Positions 34,005 through 42,778 of a stretch of DNA of 64,000 nt are shown here, in pieces. The notes beneath the pieces were generated by a model, which saw only the letters and a list, made by a program, of their open reading frames with translations, was not told the origin of the DNA and did not search any database. This DNA is from Shinisaurus crocodilurus (taxonomy: Eukaryota; Chordata; Lepidosauria; Squamata; Shinisauridae). How positions within the stretch are numbered: position 1 is the first letter of the stretch; every line of letters starts with the position of its first letter. Location of the stretch: positions 192,199,118-192,263,117 of the forward strand of contig CM037878.1 in the NCBI GenBank assembly GCA_021292165.1, given 5' to 3'. Made by a program: the position numbers and the translations under genes.

Positions 34005-34825
34005 AACCATAGTTTGCTTAATACACAGGTATTAATCCTTGGTAAATTCCATGTGTGAGCCACATTTGAATGTAATGTCCTCCATATGATGGGCAGCAGC
34101 ATCTGACTGGGCCCATGGTTCAAGCTTCTTATTCAAGAACACACTTCTCATTTGTGAGTTATTGTTTTCTGAGTTGATTGTTTCCTGCAAACTCACATAC
34201 ATGATTTTAACATGTAACCTAAAAACTGGCTCATGTACTCCAGCCCAGGATCTTCACTGGTGATAGACAGATGGGAAGCCATTCATTTTCTTCCTCCACA
34301 AATGTGAATAAAGTTGGCGAAGCTATTAATTGGGTGAGGGGTGGGGAGAGAGATATGCTACCCATGATGCCCACATGCTGACATGGTGATGTGGGTTCCT
34401 TTATATGAAGATAAACTTCTGTACCTGCAAAGAACATTGCAAGTATTAAATTGAAGGCATTGCCCTAGTTACAAAGAAACTATTATTCAAATATGGTGAC
34501 AGTTCTGAAGGCAGCACACATGTTTACATGAAAAAGAAATAAAGTATGCCAGGGTTGCCTATAGTAACTAGGCTTGTTTTAATCTACTTACGTGGAATAT
34601 AAATGGCAACAAGTTCACCTATTAGTCACAAAATCTTTTAAGTCTCTTTAGCATTAATGATGTGCCAAGTAAAAGATGTCTGAAGCAGAAGGCAATACAG
34701 GAAACTTTTTTTTTTCTCTAGTTGTAGATTTCAAGGATATTTTACACTGGATTGAGTCTCTTACATTTGCTTCTGTAGAGCATTCCCCACAATGATGTTT
34801 AGCAAGGTGACCTTAATGAAAATAC
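34005..34825. other. Unassigned DNA
   Basis: No gene or repeat family recognised. Confidence 0.35.
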
Positions 34826-34828
34826 AGG

Positions 34829-34998
34829 CCTGTGGCTTACGCTGGCTCAGCTTGTCTCAGTGTGGAAAGCTAAGCAGGGTCAAGCCTGGTTGTTACTTGG
34901 ATGGGAGACCCCTCCTCTAGTTTCCTGCATTGAGCAGGGAGTTGGACTCGATAGCCTTGTAGGCTCCTTCCAACTCGATGATCTATGAAATCTATGAA
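34829..34998 (+). mobile_element. 5S-rRNA/CR1 chimeric SINE
   Basis: GGAAAGCTAAGCAGGGTCAA, GCCTGGTTGTTACTTGGATG and GGAGACC match the 5S rRNA internal promoter (A box, intermediate element, C box). The tail is CCTGCATTGAGCAGGGAGTT then GGACTCGATAGCCTTGTAGG, the CR1 3' end, finishing ATCTATGAAATCTATGAAAG. It is the same joint of 5S and CR1 as the 27.6-kb copy, so the fusion predates both insertions. Confidence 0.9.
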
Positions 34999-35154
34999 AG
35001 TTGGACACAGCTGAGATCAGTTGGTGAAGACTTATATTGTACAGTGGTAGTCATGGGGGATTTGAGAACTCAGTGAACTTTCTCTTTTATTGGAATACAC
35101 GCAGGTAAAGATATGTGCCTGGAAAAGAGGTTGCCCCCCTGGTTTACAGGGAAG

Positions 35155-35348
35155 TAGAAACATAGGAAGGGGCCTTATACTGAGTCAGACCCTTGGTCCA
35201 GCTAGCCCAGTATTGTCAAACACTGACTGGCAGTGGCTCTCCAGAATTTCAGGTAGGAGTTTTTCCAGCCCTAGCTGAAGATGCTGGGAACTGAACCTGG
35301 TATTTCTGCATGCAAAGCATGTGCTCTACCACGGAGCTACAGTCCCAC
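35155..35348 (-). mobile_element. tRNA-Ala-headed SINE
   Basis: On the minus strand the head reads GTAGCTCCGTGGTAGAGCAC, ATGCTTTGCATGCAGAA and GGTTCAGTTCCCAGCATCTT, strongly like tRNA-Ala(UGC). The body ends in CCTTCCTATGTT. It lacks a 3' acceptor half, so it is a SINE rather than a tRNA gene. Confidence 0.82.
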
Positions 35349-35455
35349 ACCTGTAAGGATGACATAACTGAATGGCCATCGAGGAGAACAAGATAAGGAG
35401 AAAATGAATAAAGCAACTATGGAGCAATTTCCAGAGGGTAGTTATGTTAGCAGCC

Positions 35456-35640
35456 AAAACAACCAAGAGTCTTATGGAACCTTAAAGACTAACACATTTG
35501 TTCTGCATAAGCATTTGTGGACTGTCTGTAGCCCATTTCATCAGATGCATGGGGTATTATGGAGAGCTTCAAGTTCCACAAAAGCTTACGCCAGATAAAT
35601 GTGATAGTTTTTAAGGGGCCACAAGACTCCTGGTTGTTTT
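35456..35640. mobile_element. Palindromic MITE, AAAACAACCA ends
   Basis: AAAACAACCAAGAGTCTTAT at the left is mirrored by the right end, which reads inward AAAACAACCAGGAGTCTTGT. The arms continue with CCTTAAAGACTAACACATTT and CTGCATAAGC. About 185 bp with no coding. Superfamily unresolved because the TSD is not evident. Confidence 0.7.
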
Positions 35641-35817
35641 AACCACATGGACCATTCCATCTTTCTGGCTTGCCTTCGCCTGGGATTATCCTAGGTGTTG
35701 TGTCAGTTTGCCATCAGATGTGCAGCTCCTGCTTATAGCTAAAAGCAGAAATAATATAGAATCAAGGCTCCTGGTGCATTCAAAGCACTTCGACACCACC
35801 TACACAATTATTTCTTT

Positions 35818-35915
35818 ATTCATTGTATTTGTTAAATTTGTGCCATGCCTTTCCACTAAATGGTGCTGAGGGCAGGTTAAAGTAACAACAATAAATATAA
35901 TAAAATACAATAAAT
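35818..35915 (-). repeat. A-rich LINE-tail-like sequence
   Basis: TGTGCCATGCCTTTCCACTAAATGG and an AATAAAATAC tail resemble a decayed L2-type 3' end in reverse. Weak. Confidence 0.3.
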
Positions 35916-35916
35916 A

Positions 35917-36225
35917 CAGTAATACCTCGGATTACGAGTAACTCGGTATGCGAGCTACTCGTAAAACGAGCAAAATTTTATCATTTATTAACGTTCGGAG
36001 GACGAGCAAGTTTCGCAACACGAGCCACACGCTGTGGCCACGACGAGCACTTAAAGTGCCAGTTCCCCGGCTTTGCCTAGCCGGCAGGGAGCCCCATACA
36101 GGCGAGGCGCAGCCGCTCACTCTGCGGGCGCCTCGCGCTGCTGCGCCAGCTCTCTACCTGGGAGCCCCATGGAGGCGAGGCCGCTCTCTGTGCGGGCGCC
36201 TCGCTTCGCTGCCTCGCGCCGCTTT
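35917..36225. mobile_element. Tigger-like left end
   Basis: CAGTAATACCTCGGATTACG is preceded by TA and matches the Tigger-like terminus at 7004. Inner GAGTAACTCGGTATGCGAGC, CTACTCGTAAAACGAGC and CACGAGCC continue it. A matching right terminus was not found up to 37 kb, so the element is truncated or its other end lies inside or beyond the GC-rich foldback that follows. Confidence 0.6.
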
Positions 36226-36229
36226 GCCA

Positions 36230-36762
36230 GCTCCCTCTCGCTCTGCGTGCGCCTCACGCTGCCGCTTTGCTGGCTCCGAAGCAGGGAGCAGGCAAAGGGG
36301 CAGCGCGAGGCGCACGCAGAGCGAACGACGGCCAGAGCTCCTTCGCTTCACCTCCACGGGGTGCTTTGCTAGCGTGGAGCTGCTCCAACTGCTTCCTACC
36401 GTTGCAAGCGGCGGCTCATGGAGAGGCGAGCTGCCCGCGCCGCCTGTGGTCCCGTCGCGTCACATCCGGCCCCATCATTGACGGGGCCGGATGTGACGCG
36501 ACGGGACTGCAGGCGCCGCGGGCGCCGCTTGCGACAGTAGAAAGCAGCTCCATTCTTCGGCTCGCGCCTCCATTCTTCGGCTCCCTGCTTGGGAGCCGGC
36601 ATGCAGCAGCGCCAGGAGCCTCCAAGCACCCCGTGGAGGTGAAGCAAAGGAGCCCCGGCCGTCGCTCGCTCAGCGTGCGCCTCGCGCTGCCGCTTTGCTG
36701 GCTCCCTGCCTGGGAGCCGGCAAAGGGGCAGCGTGAGGCGCACGCAGAGCGAGAGGCTGCGC
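36230..36762. repeat. GC-rich foldback (inverted repeat)
   Basis: The centre is a perfect 23-bp inverted repeat, 36451-36473 against 36483-36505, around a 9-nt loop; the arm includes GTCGCGTCACATCCGGCC. Outer arms continue imperfectly: CTTCACCTCCACGGGGTGCT pairs with the inverse of AGCACCCCGTGGAGGTGAAG, and the segment 36235-36263 pairs with 36727-36755 perfectly over 29 bp. CpG is very dense against an AT-rich background. Overlapping long frames on both strands follow from the palindrome and are not genes. Confidence 0.85.
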
Positions 36763-36859
36763 CTTGGAGGTGAAGCGAAGGAGCCCTGGCTGTCGCTCGC
36801 TCTGCGTGAGCCCCGCGCTGCCGTACTTCAATTCATCTTCATCAAAACACTGGTAGCTC

Positions 36860-37440
36860 CATGTATTGGAAAGTTCTTGCTTGCTTCTTTTTGTTCCGTG
36901 GTCCGAGGGCCAAATTATACATTCAGCTAATTGTGCACAGTGGAGCTATGGCCGATAGTTCTATTTACCTTCTTCTAAGTGCACACAGCCCCAATTCTGA
37001 TTGGGACCATGGTGCCCTGGGATAGGGGTGTGTGTGTTAAACCTCCCTCCCCAGTTTTTTTCCTAACCCCCCCGGGGGGCATTAAGAGAAGAAGAAAAAG
37101 CCTCCATTGACTCCAATTGTGTGTTTGGAAAAAAAGGGGGAAATGCCACCTCATTCTTAATTGTAAGCCACCTCTCTCCCCAAATTCATAGAATTCACCC
37201 AACTGCTGAAGGTTACTCAAATCTTTGGGAGCTGTTTCTGCCCACCTGAAAGCAACAAAAAATCTGGGCCTAATTCTTTGGCCCAGTGCTACTTAACTGA
37301 CACATGTGGACTGGTGGGTCACCAGTTTGACCTGAAACACTTTCATGTCTGGAGTGAGGGCAGTAGAAATACCGAAACAATTAGCATGGTCCCTGAAGTC
37401 AGAACATATGGATGATCCATAGTGACCTCCTCTTTCCCAG
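36860..37440. other. Unassigned DNA
   Basis: No gene or repeat family recognised. Confidence 0.35.
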
Positions 37441-37441
37441 A

Positions 37442-37593
37442 CACTAGAGCAGGGCTCTCCAACCTTGGGTCCCCAGATGTTGCTGGCCTACAGCTCCCAG
37501 CATACCCAGCCAGCATGGCTAATGGCAAGGGATTCTGGGAGCTGTAGTCCAGCAACTTCTGGGGACCCAAGGTGGGAGAGCCCTGCACTAGAG
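37442..37593. mobile_element. hAT-like MITE with perfect 8-bp TSD
   Basis: The mobile unit is 37450-37585 (136 bp) with ends CAGGGCTCTCCAACCTTGGG and (inverted) CAGGGCTCTCCCACCTTGGG. CACTAGAG flanks both sides (37442-37449 and 37586-37593), as expected for hAT. The interior is a near-perfect palindrome including CCCCAGATGTTGCTGG and GGGAGCTGTAGTCCAGCAAC. Confidence 0.92.
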
Positions 37594-37599
37594 ACTCTA

Positions 37600-38955
37600 A
37601 CTCAACAATCTTTTAAATAGAAACTGCAGCCAGAGGACACAGTTGAGAGATATCTATGAATGTCTCCCTAACTTCCCTGGTTCACCAGTGTCCTCCTCTC
37701 TCTTCTGTCTTCTGTAACACACTGTGGAGAGAAAGCCAGACCAAGCACACCGCCTATTGTAGCGGTTGCCTTCTGCTCGTCTGGGAACCACTGAAGGGGA
37801 GTTTTCTCAGTCCCAGTTAACCCGTTAACTCCCGAACTCACGCAAAAGGACCGGCAGTGGTCTTTCACACACACATACTGTTAATGATCTGCCAGAAAAG
37901 TGAACCATTCACATTGATGGGAGAAAGTAAAGAGTGCAGGTGGTGATATAATTGGGATGGGACAAAAAGCTGCAGGTCACCAATGTCCTGACTGAGCAGC
38001 AGATTTTGCAAACCTTTCAACTGCAGCCTTTTTGCTTTCTCTCATAGATGTCAATGAGTCCTACTGCTATATATGGGAGAAATAAGAAAACACACACAAA
38101 TACATCTAGTCATAGCAGTGGCCATTTCCACCATTTTAAAAATAATGGAAGTAGGACAAATGCAGTTGGGAAGATTGCTGAGAAAGGAACAAAGCCACCC
38201 CCCTTCCTTGGTTCAGGGGTGTCACCTGTGAGGTGGGGCTAGGAGAAGGTTTTGCACCTTCTTCAACTGTGTCTCTAATTTCAGTCTATTTATAGGGATA
38301 CAGTTGAGCCAAGTCACCAGTGTCTCGGGTTGCAGGAGATGAGTTAGGGGGAGGGGGAGCTAGGACCAGTTTTGGCTCTTCATTGTCTCCCATTGAGTTA
38401 ATGGACCACATTGACTCCTTTGGGAGAAAAGAATACTGATGGGCACTTCATTAGTTTAAAAATAAACCTATGCTTTGTTGTTCTCACCTCATCCATGAAG
38501 ATTGAAATGAAATCCAACTGTCTGTATTTCAGGCTTGCTGCTTGCTTACATTATATTGTTGTTCCATACAGTATAATTGTGCAATCCCATGGATAGATTT
38601 AATTACATTCACTGATGTAAAACTAAACATAAAAAATGCTATCCAGTTATGTGGAGATTGCTCAGGAGAAAAAATAATTCAGGTAAATATTGAGCCACAC
38701 ACATTATTGGCTCTGATGGGTTTTAGCTAGCCTCTGCTTCTAAGGGAGTTGTAATGTGAATTCTATTGATAATGTACAACATTAGGAAAATGTTAATAAA
38801 TGAAGATGCATCTATCCATTCTAGCTAGAAAAAACAGGGATAAGATTTATAAAGGAAACTAGCAAGATAGTGGCCCACAGATTCCACTTCATGCCGCACT
38901 GGTAAAGACTGTCCACATGCAGAATTATGGAGTTGGAAGGGACCTCATAAGTCAT
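37600..38955. other. Unassigned DNA
   Basis: No gene or repeat family recognised. Most short frames are random. Confidence 0.35.
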
Positions 38956-38959
38956 CTAG

Positions 38960-40295
38960 TCTATTATTGTTTATTTTATCTCTATACTGCCCAGTAGTGG
39001 AAGCTGTCTGGGTGGCTTACAACAATTCATAAAATACCAACAACAACAACAACAAAACCCAAACAAACAAACAAACAAACCCCACAACCCCCAAAAAAAC
39101 CCAACAAAAACCCAATATAAAATACAAATAACAATAAAAACATCATAAAATTTTACTACAGAAATTTAAAAACTGATTTTAAAATTACTTAAATAACTAA
39201 GAACAAGTTAATACAGCTAGGTCTGTTTAAAAAAAAAAAGGTGACATAACCCCCATCCCCCATGTGCTATTTTGAGCTGTTAAATGCCTCAGCATAGAGG
39301 GCAGTCTTAACCTGGTGCTGAAAGGACAGCAGAGTTGGTGCCAGGCAGGCTTCAGTGTGGCAATTGTTCCATAATTGGGGGGCTGCCACAGAGAAGGCCC
39401 TCTTCCTTGTTGCCACCAACCGAGCCTCCCTCAGAGGTGGTAGTCAGAGGAAAGCCCCAGAGCATAATGCCTGGGCATTGTGGTTGGGAGAGGCATTCTG
39501 TCAAGTATTATTGCAGTCCCAAGTCATGTAGGGTTTTATAGGTTAAGACCAGCACCTTGAATCAGGCTTGGAAGCATATTAGGAAGCCAATACAAGTGGG
39601 CCAGAACTGGTGTTATGTGTTCAGACCTTCTGGTCCCAGTTATTAGTCTGGCTGCTATGTTTTGCGCAAATGGCAGCTTCTGAACAGTCTTCAAGGGCAG
39701 CCCCATGTACAATGCATTGCAGTAGTCCAGTTTACAGATTACCAGAGCATAGATTACTGAAAGCAGGCTATGCATGTCCAGATAGGGGCATAGCTGGGCC
39801 ACCAGCCAGAGCTGCTAGAAGGTACTCCATGCCACTGAGGCCACCTGAGCCTCAAGTGACAAAGAAGGCTTAAGGAGAACCCCCAAGATACGAACCTGCT
39901 CCTTCAAGGGGAGTGCAACCCCATCCAGAACAGGTTGAACTCCCTCCATCTCGTCAGAGGAATCACCCACTAACAGCATCTCAGACTTGTCAGGATTGAG
40001 CCTCAGTTTGTTAGTCCTCATCCAGTCCATTGTTGCAGTCAGGCACCAATTTAGCACATCCGCAGCCTCACCTGCTGTATATGAAAAGGAGAAATAGAGC
40101 TGCGTATCAGAGTACTGATGGCAACGCACTCCAAAATTCCAGATGACCCCACTCAGCACATAGTTTCATGTAGATGTTGAATAGCATGGGGGATAAGACC
40201 AACCCCTGAGCAACCCCATACTGGAGAGTTCATGTATGGAGAGTCCGTGAATACACTGTGAGCAGTATTCCCCAAACATACCTTCTAGAGCCGGC
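38960..40295 (-). pseudogene. L2 LINE, 3' part, reverse orientation
   Basis: Minus-strand L2 reads SGVIWNFGVRCHQY, then a broken catalytic box: YSDTQLYF replaces YADDTQLYL, with one Asp codon deleted and Ala changed. KLRLNPDKSEMLLVGDSSDE, VLDGVALPLKEQVRILGVLL, LDYCNALYMGLPLKTVQKL and GTRRSEHITPVLAHLYWLP follow, then the 3' UTR and A-rich tail at the left edge. Frameshifts separate these blocks. RT activity must have been lost. The element continues past an inserted LTR at 41002. Confidence 0.88.
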
Positions 40296-41001
40296 TGTCC
40301 GGCTTAAGGCTGGCCAGCTGCCAGCAGCTGCCTTGCTTCTGGGAGCGCTGCCAAGGGAACAGCTGAAGATAATGGAAGCTGTTTTGCCTTCAGAGGAATG
40401 AAGCAGATAAACACATAGTCAACCTGTCCAAAGAGTTGTTAGCCGGTAAAGTTCTTACAAAAGTCCAAGGATCAGGCAGAGGCAGTGTCAGGGTGAGTCC
40501 GAAGTCAAATCCAGGAGTCCAAGGTTCAAGGCAAGGTTCAGGAGCAGGGTCAGGAATCAGGAACAAGAGTCAAGGAGGACGTTGTTTCCCGATATCCAGG
40601 CTTCAGTGACTGAGCGTTTTTATACTGCCTGCTGCTTGGGCACGCCCGTCTCACAGCTGGAGCTCCTTAGCAGCAGGCTGATTATAAAAGCCTCACAAGG
40701 CCGACGTCCTGGTTTGCAGCCGGACGCTGCGTCGAGGGGCCTGCATCTGTTCCTGCCATCTCATCTTCCTCCTCTGTCTGGGACTTGGGGCCTGCACCAT
40801 CTCCACTTCTGATTCTGACTCCTCCTGGGCTGTGGAACTCCCACGGGTCACGCCAGAGGGGCCTGCCAGCTCTTCAGCTGCCCAGTCGGCCCTGTCTGGT
40901 GCAGCAGTGTCTGAACTCTGCTCCTGAGGAGTGTCCAGGGCCCTGGGTGAGTCACACTCGTCCTCAGAGGAGGATTCCTGGAGGGGGGTCATGACACTGG
41001 C
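40291..41001 (-). mobile_element. Solo LTR inserted in L2
   Basis: The LTR is 40296-40996 (701 bp), TGTCCGGCTTAAGG to GGTCATGACA on the plus strand, with TG/CA ends. Flanks CCGGC (40291-40295) and CTGGC (40997-41001) are a 5-bp TSD with one CpG-type C-to-T change. L2 homology stops and restarts exactly at these points. On the minus strand CAGGCAGTATAAAAACGC (TATA box) lies midway, so transcription runs on the minus strand. A 5-bp TSD fits Ty3/gypsy-type and some ERV LTRs; family not determined. Confidence 0.88.
40693..40992 (-). other. Acidic open frame within LTR U3
   Basis: A 99-codon minus-strand frame starts near the LTR edge: MTPLQESSSEDECDSPRA, later EESESEVEMVQAPSPRQRR and APRRSVRLQTR, so an acidic N-terminus and a basic C-terminus. 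It lies upstream of the LTR TATA box. I see no domain. It may be the remnant of a 3' coding region overlapping the LTR, or chance in GC-rich DNA. Confidence 0.3.
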
Positions 41002-41540
41002 CAGTCATGGAGGAGTGGAACCATTGCACTACAGTACCCCCCACTCTCAATGCTGATGGCCTCCCCAGCAGGATGCCATGGTTGATGGTATCGAAAGCTG
41101 CCAAGAGATTCAGGAGTATTAACAGGGTCACACTCCCCCTGTCTCTGTCCTGACATAGGTCATCATCATACAGGGCGACCAAAGCTGTTTCCATGCCCAA
41201 ACTTGTCCTGAACCCTGACTGAAATGGATCCAGATAATCAGTCTCATCGAAGAGCACCTGGAACCGGTTGGCAACTACACGCTCAAGGACCTTTCCCAGG
41301 AAAGGAACATTTGCTACCGGCCTAAAGTTGTTAAGATCTTCTGGGTCTAGAGAGGGTTTCTTCAGGAGTGGCCTCACCACTGTTTCTTTCAAGCGGTATG
41401 GGACCACTCCTCTCCCAAGGAGGCATTGATCCCTCCCTGCTGTTCCCTCCCTGCTGGTTTTTATAAGCCAAGGGGGCAAGGATCCAGTACGGATGTAGTT
41501 GCACACACCTGAAACAGTGGAATCCTCTAGACTTTCATCA
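41002..41540 (-). pseudogene. L2 LINE, 5' part, reverse orientation
   Basis: Minus-strand L2: PPWLIKTSREGTAG, VVRPLLKKPSLDPEDLNNFR, PVANVPFLGKVLERVV, DYLDPFQSGFRTSLGMETAL and LLILLNLLAAFDTINHGIL. The first catalytic position reads LNLLAAFDT instead of LDLSAAFDT, so motif A Asp is changed to Asn. With the YSDT change in the other half this copy is dead by two independent substitutions. Confidence 0.87.
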
Positions 41541-41562
41541 CACCCATCCATTTATATTTTTC

Positions 41563-41692
41563 TGGATAGGCATAACTCAGTGACAGAGCACATCCTTTGC
41601 ACGCAGTTTCAGTCCCTGGCATCTTTTGAGACCCAAAGAAGCTATTGCCAGTCACAGTAGGAAGTTCTGGTCACAGAGCCCAATGAGACCAT
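41563..41692 (+). mobile_element. tRNA-Ala-headed SINE fragment
   Basis: GGCATAACTCAGTGACAGAG, CACATCCTTTGCACGC and TTTCAGTCCCTGGCATCTTT follow the tRNA-Ala-like head. The body is short and its end is lost. Confidence 0.6.
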
Positions 41693-42002
41693 TATAATGC
41701 ATTATAATTATATTTCCCAGTAAAATGCAGCTTTATACATGTTCACCTCTAGGGTAGATGAATCTACAACTTTTCTGGTAAATTTTCCTTTTGCCAATTA
41801 GTATGTATACAAATTCTGGATAGTTACTCTAAATACAGTGCAAATCTGATGCAGAAAGTCATTGACCCATAGATAGTATGTGATCAGCTGAACTGATATG
41901 CTTCTATCATCTCATGAATCTGAAGAGCCCAGAGGGCAACCCACATCTTTGGACAATCAAACATCGTACTAAGGAGGATTTCCCCTCCTATGAACCATAT
42001 GG

Positions 42003-42401
42003 CTAGAGAGGTAGGGATGTGCGTGGAGCTCGATTGGGGGGTAGAAGTCCAGCGAACTCGCCAGGCTCGACCCCCCGAACTCCACTCGCCCTACCTTTCC
42101 CCCGGCTTGACTCGCATTCTCGCACGCCGAGCTAGGGAAAGTCACTTCGGGGTTCCGGCACTAGGTTGTTTACGTAGAAAACGAACTAATTTGTGCAAAT
42201 TATGGCCAAATTTGCACAAATTACAGCCAAATTTGTGCAAATTAGGCTGTTTTCTATGCAAACAGCGTAGAGCCGAAGGACCTGGAAGTCTGGCAAGCAC
42301 CTCAGATGGCGCTCGTTCTCGGCTTTGCTCACACAGCAGGAGCGCTCAGCTCACACGCTGCAAGTCGAGTGCCGGGCAGGTCGCCCATCCCAACTAGAGT
42401 G
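42003..42401. mobile_element. hAT-like element with TAGGGATGTG ends
   Basis: The unit is 42011-42393: starts GTAGGGATGTGCGTGGAGCT, ends GGTCGCCCATCCCAA; the inverted end TTGGGATGGGCGA matches at most positions. Flanks CTAGAGAG and CTAGAGTG match at 7 of 8. CpG-rich outer parts and an AT-rich centre; GTTTACGTAGAAAACGA is mirrored by the inverse of GTTTTCTATGCAAAC. No transposase. Confidence 0.75.
42186..42247 (+). repeat. Three 21-bp tandem units in hAT-like element
   Basis: AATTTGTGCAAATTATGGCC, AAATTTGCACAAATTACAGC and AAATTTGTGCAAATTAGGC are three related units at 21-bp spacing. Each contains TTTGTGCAAA or its inverse, so the unit is itself nearly palindromic. Confidence 0.85.
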
Positions 42402-42403
42402 TC

Positions 42404-42778
42404 TTAGGCCCCCTTCAAGCATACAATCTGCATTGTGATAGCCACTACTAGGTTGGGGAAGTTTTTTGCAAACAAAATGGCACTTCATAGCAGTACTGGA
42501 CACCATTTTAATTTTTTTTTAATATTCCCCATTTTCAGCACCCATGGGAAGGTGCAGCCCATGTGGGGATCCATGTGTGTGTGAAAATGGCCCCCAGACC
42601 TCCCAAAGTTGTCCACAAGCATCAAGTCGTGCACACACAGTTTATGAAAGAACCTACCTAGATTGATTGGTTACACACATAGTTGAAATGGAATTCATGT
42701 CCAGATTAAACAAGGGGAACTTAGAACTTTGGGTGGAACAAAGTAGTCTCTGGCCTTAAATGAGTTCTTTCTCAGCAC
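42404..42778. other. Unassigned DNA
   Basis: No gene or repeat family recognised. Confidence 0.35.

Noticed and set aside
34860..34912. Possible 5S rRNA gene
   Set aside because: Only the internal promoter part matches 5S rRNA and it is fused to a CR1 tail, so it is a SINE.
36073..36773. Several overlapping 100-180 codon frames on both strands in GC-rich DNA
   Set aside because: They are a by-product of the CpG-rich inverted repeat, are rich in Arg/Ala/Ser with no domain, and occur symmetrically on both strands.
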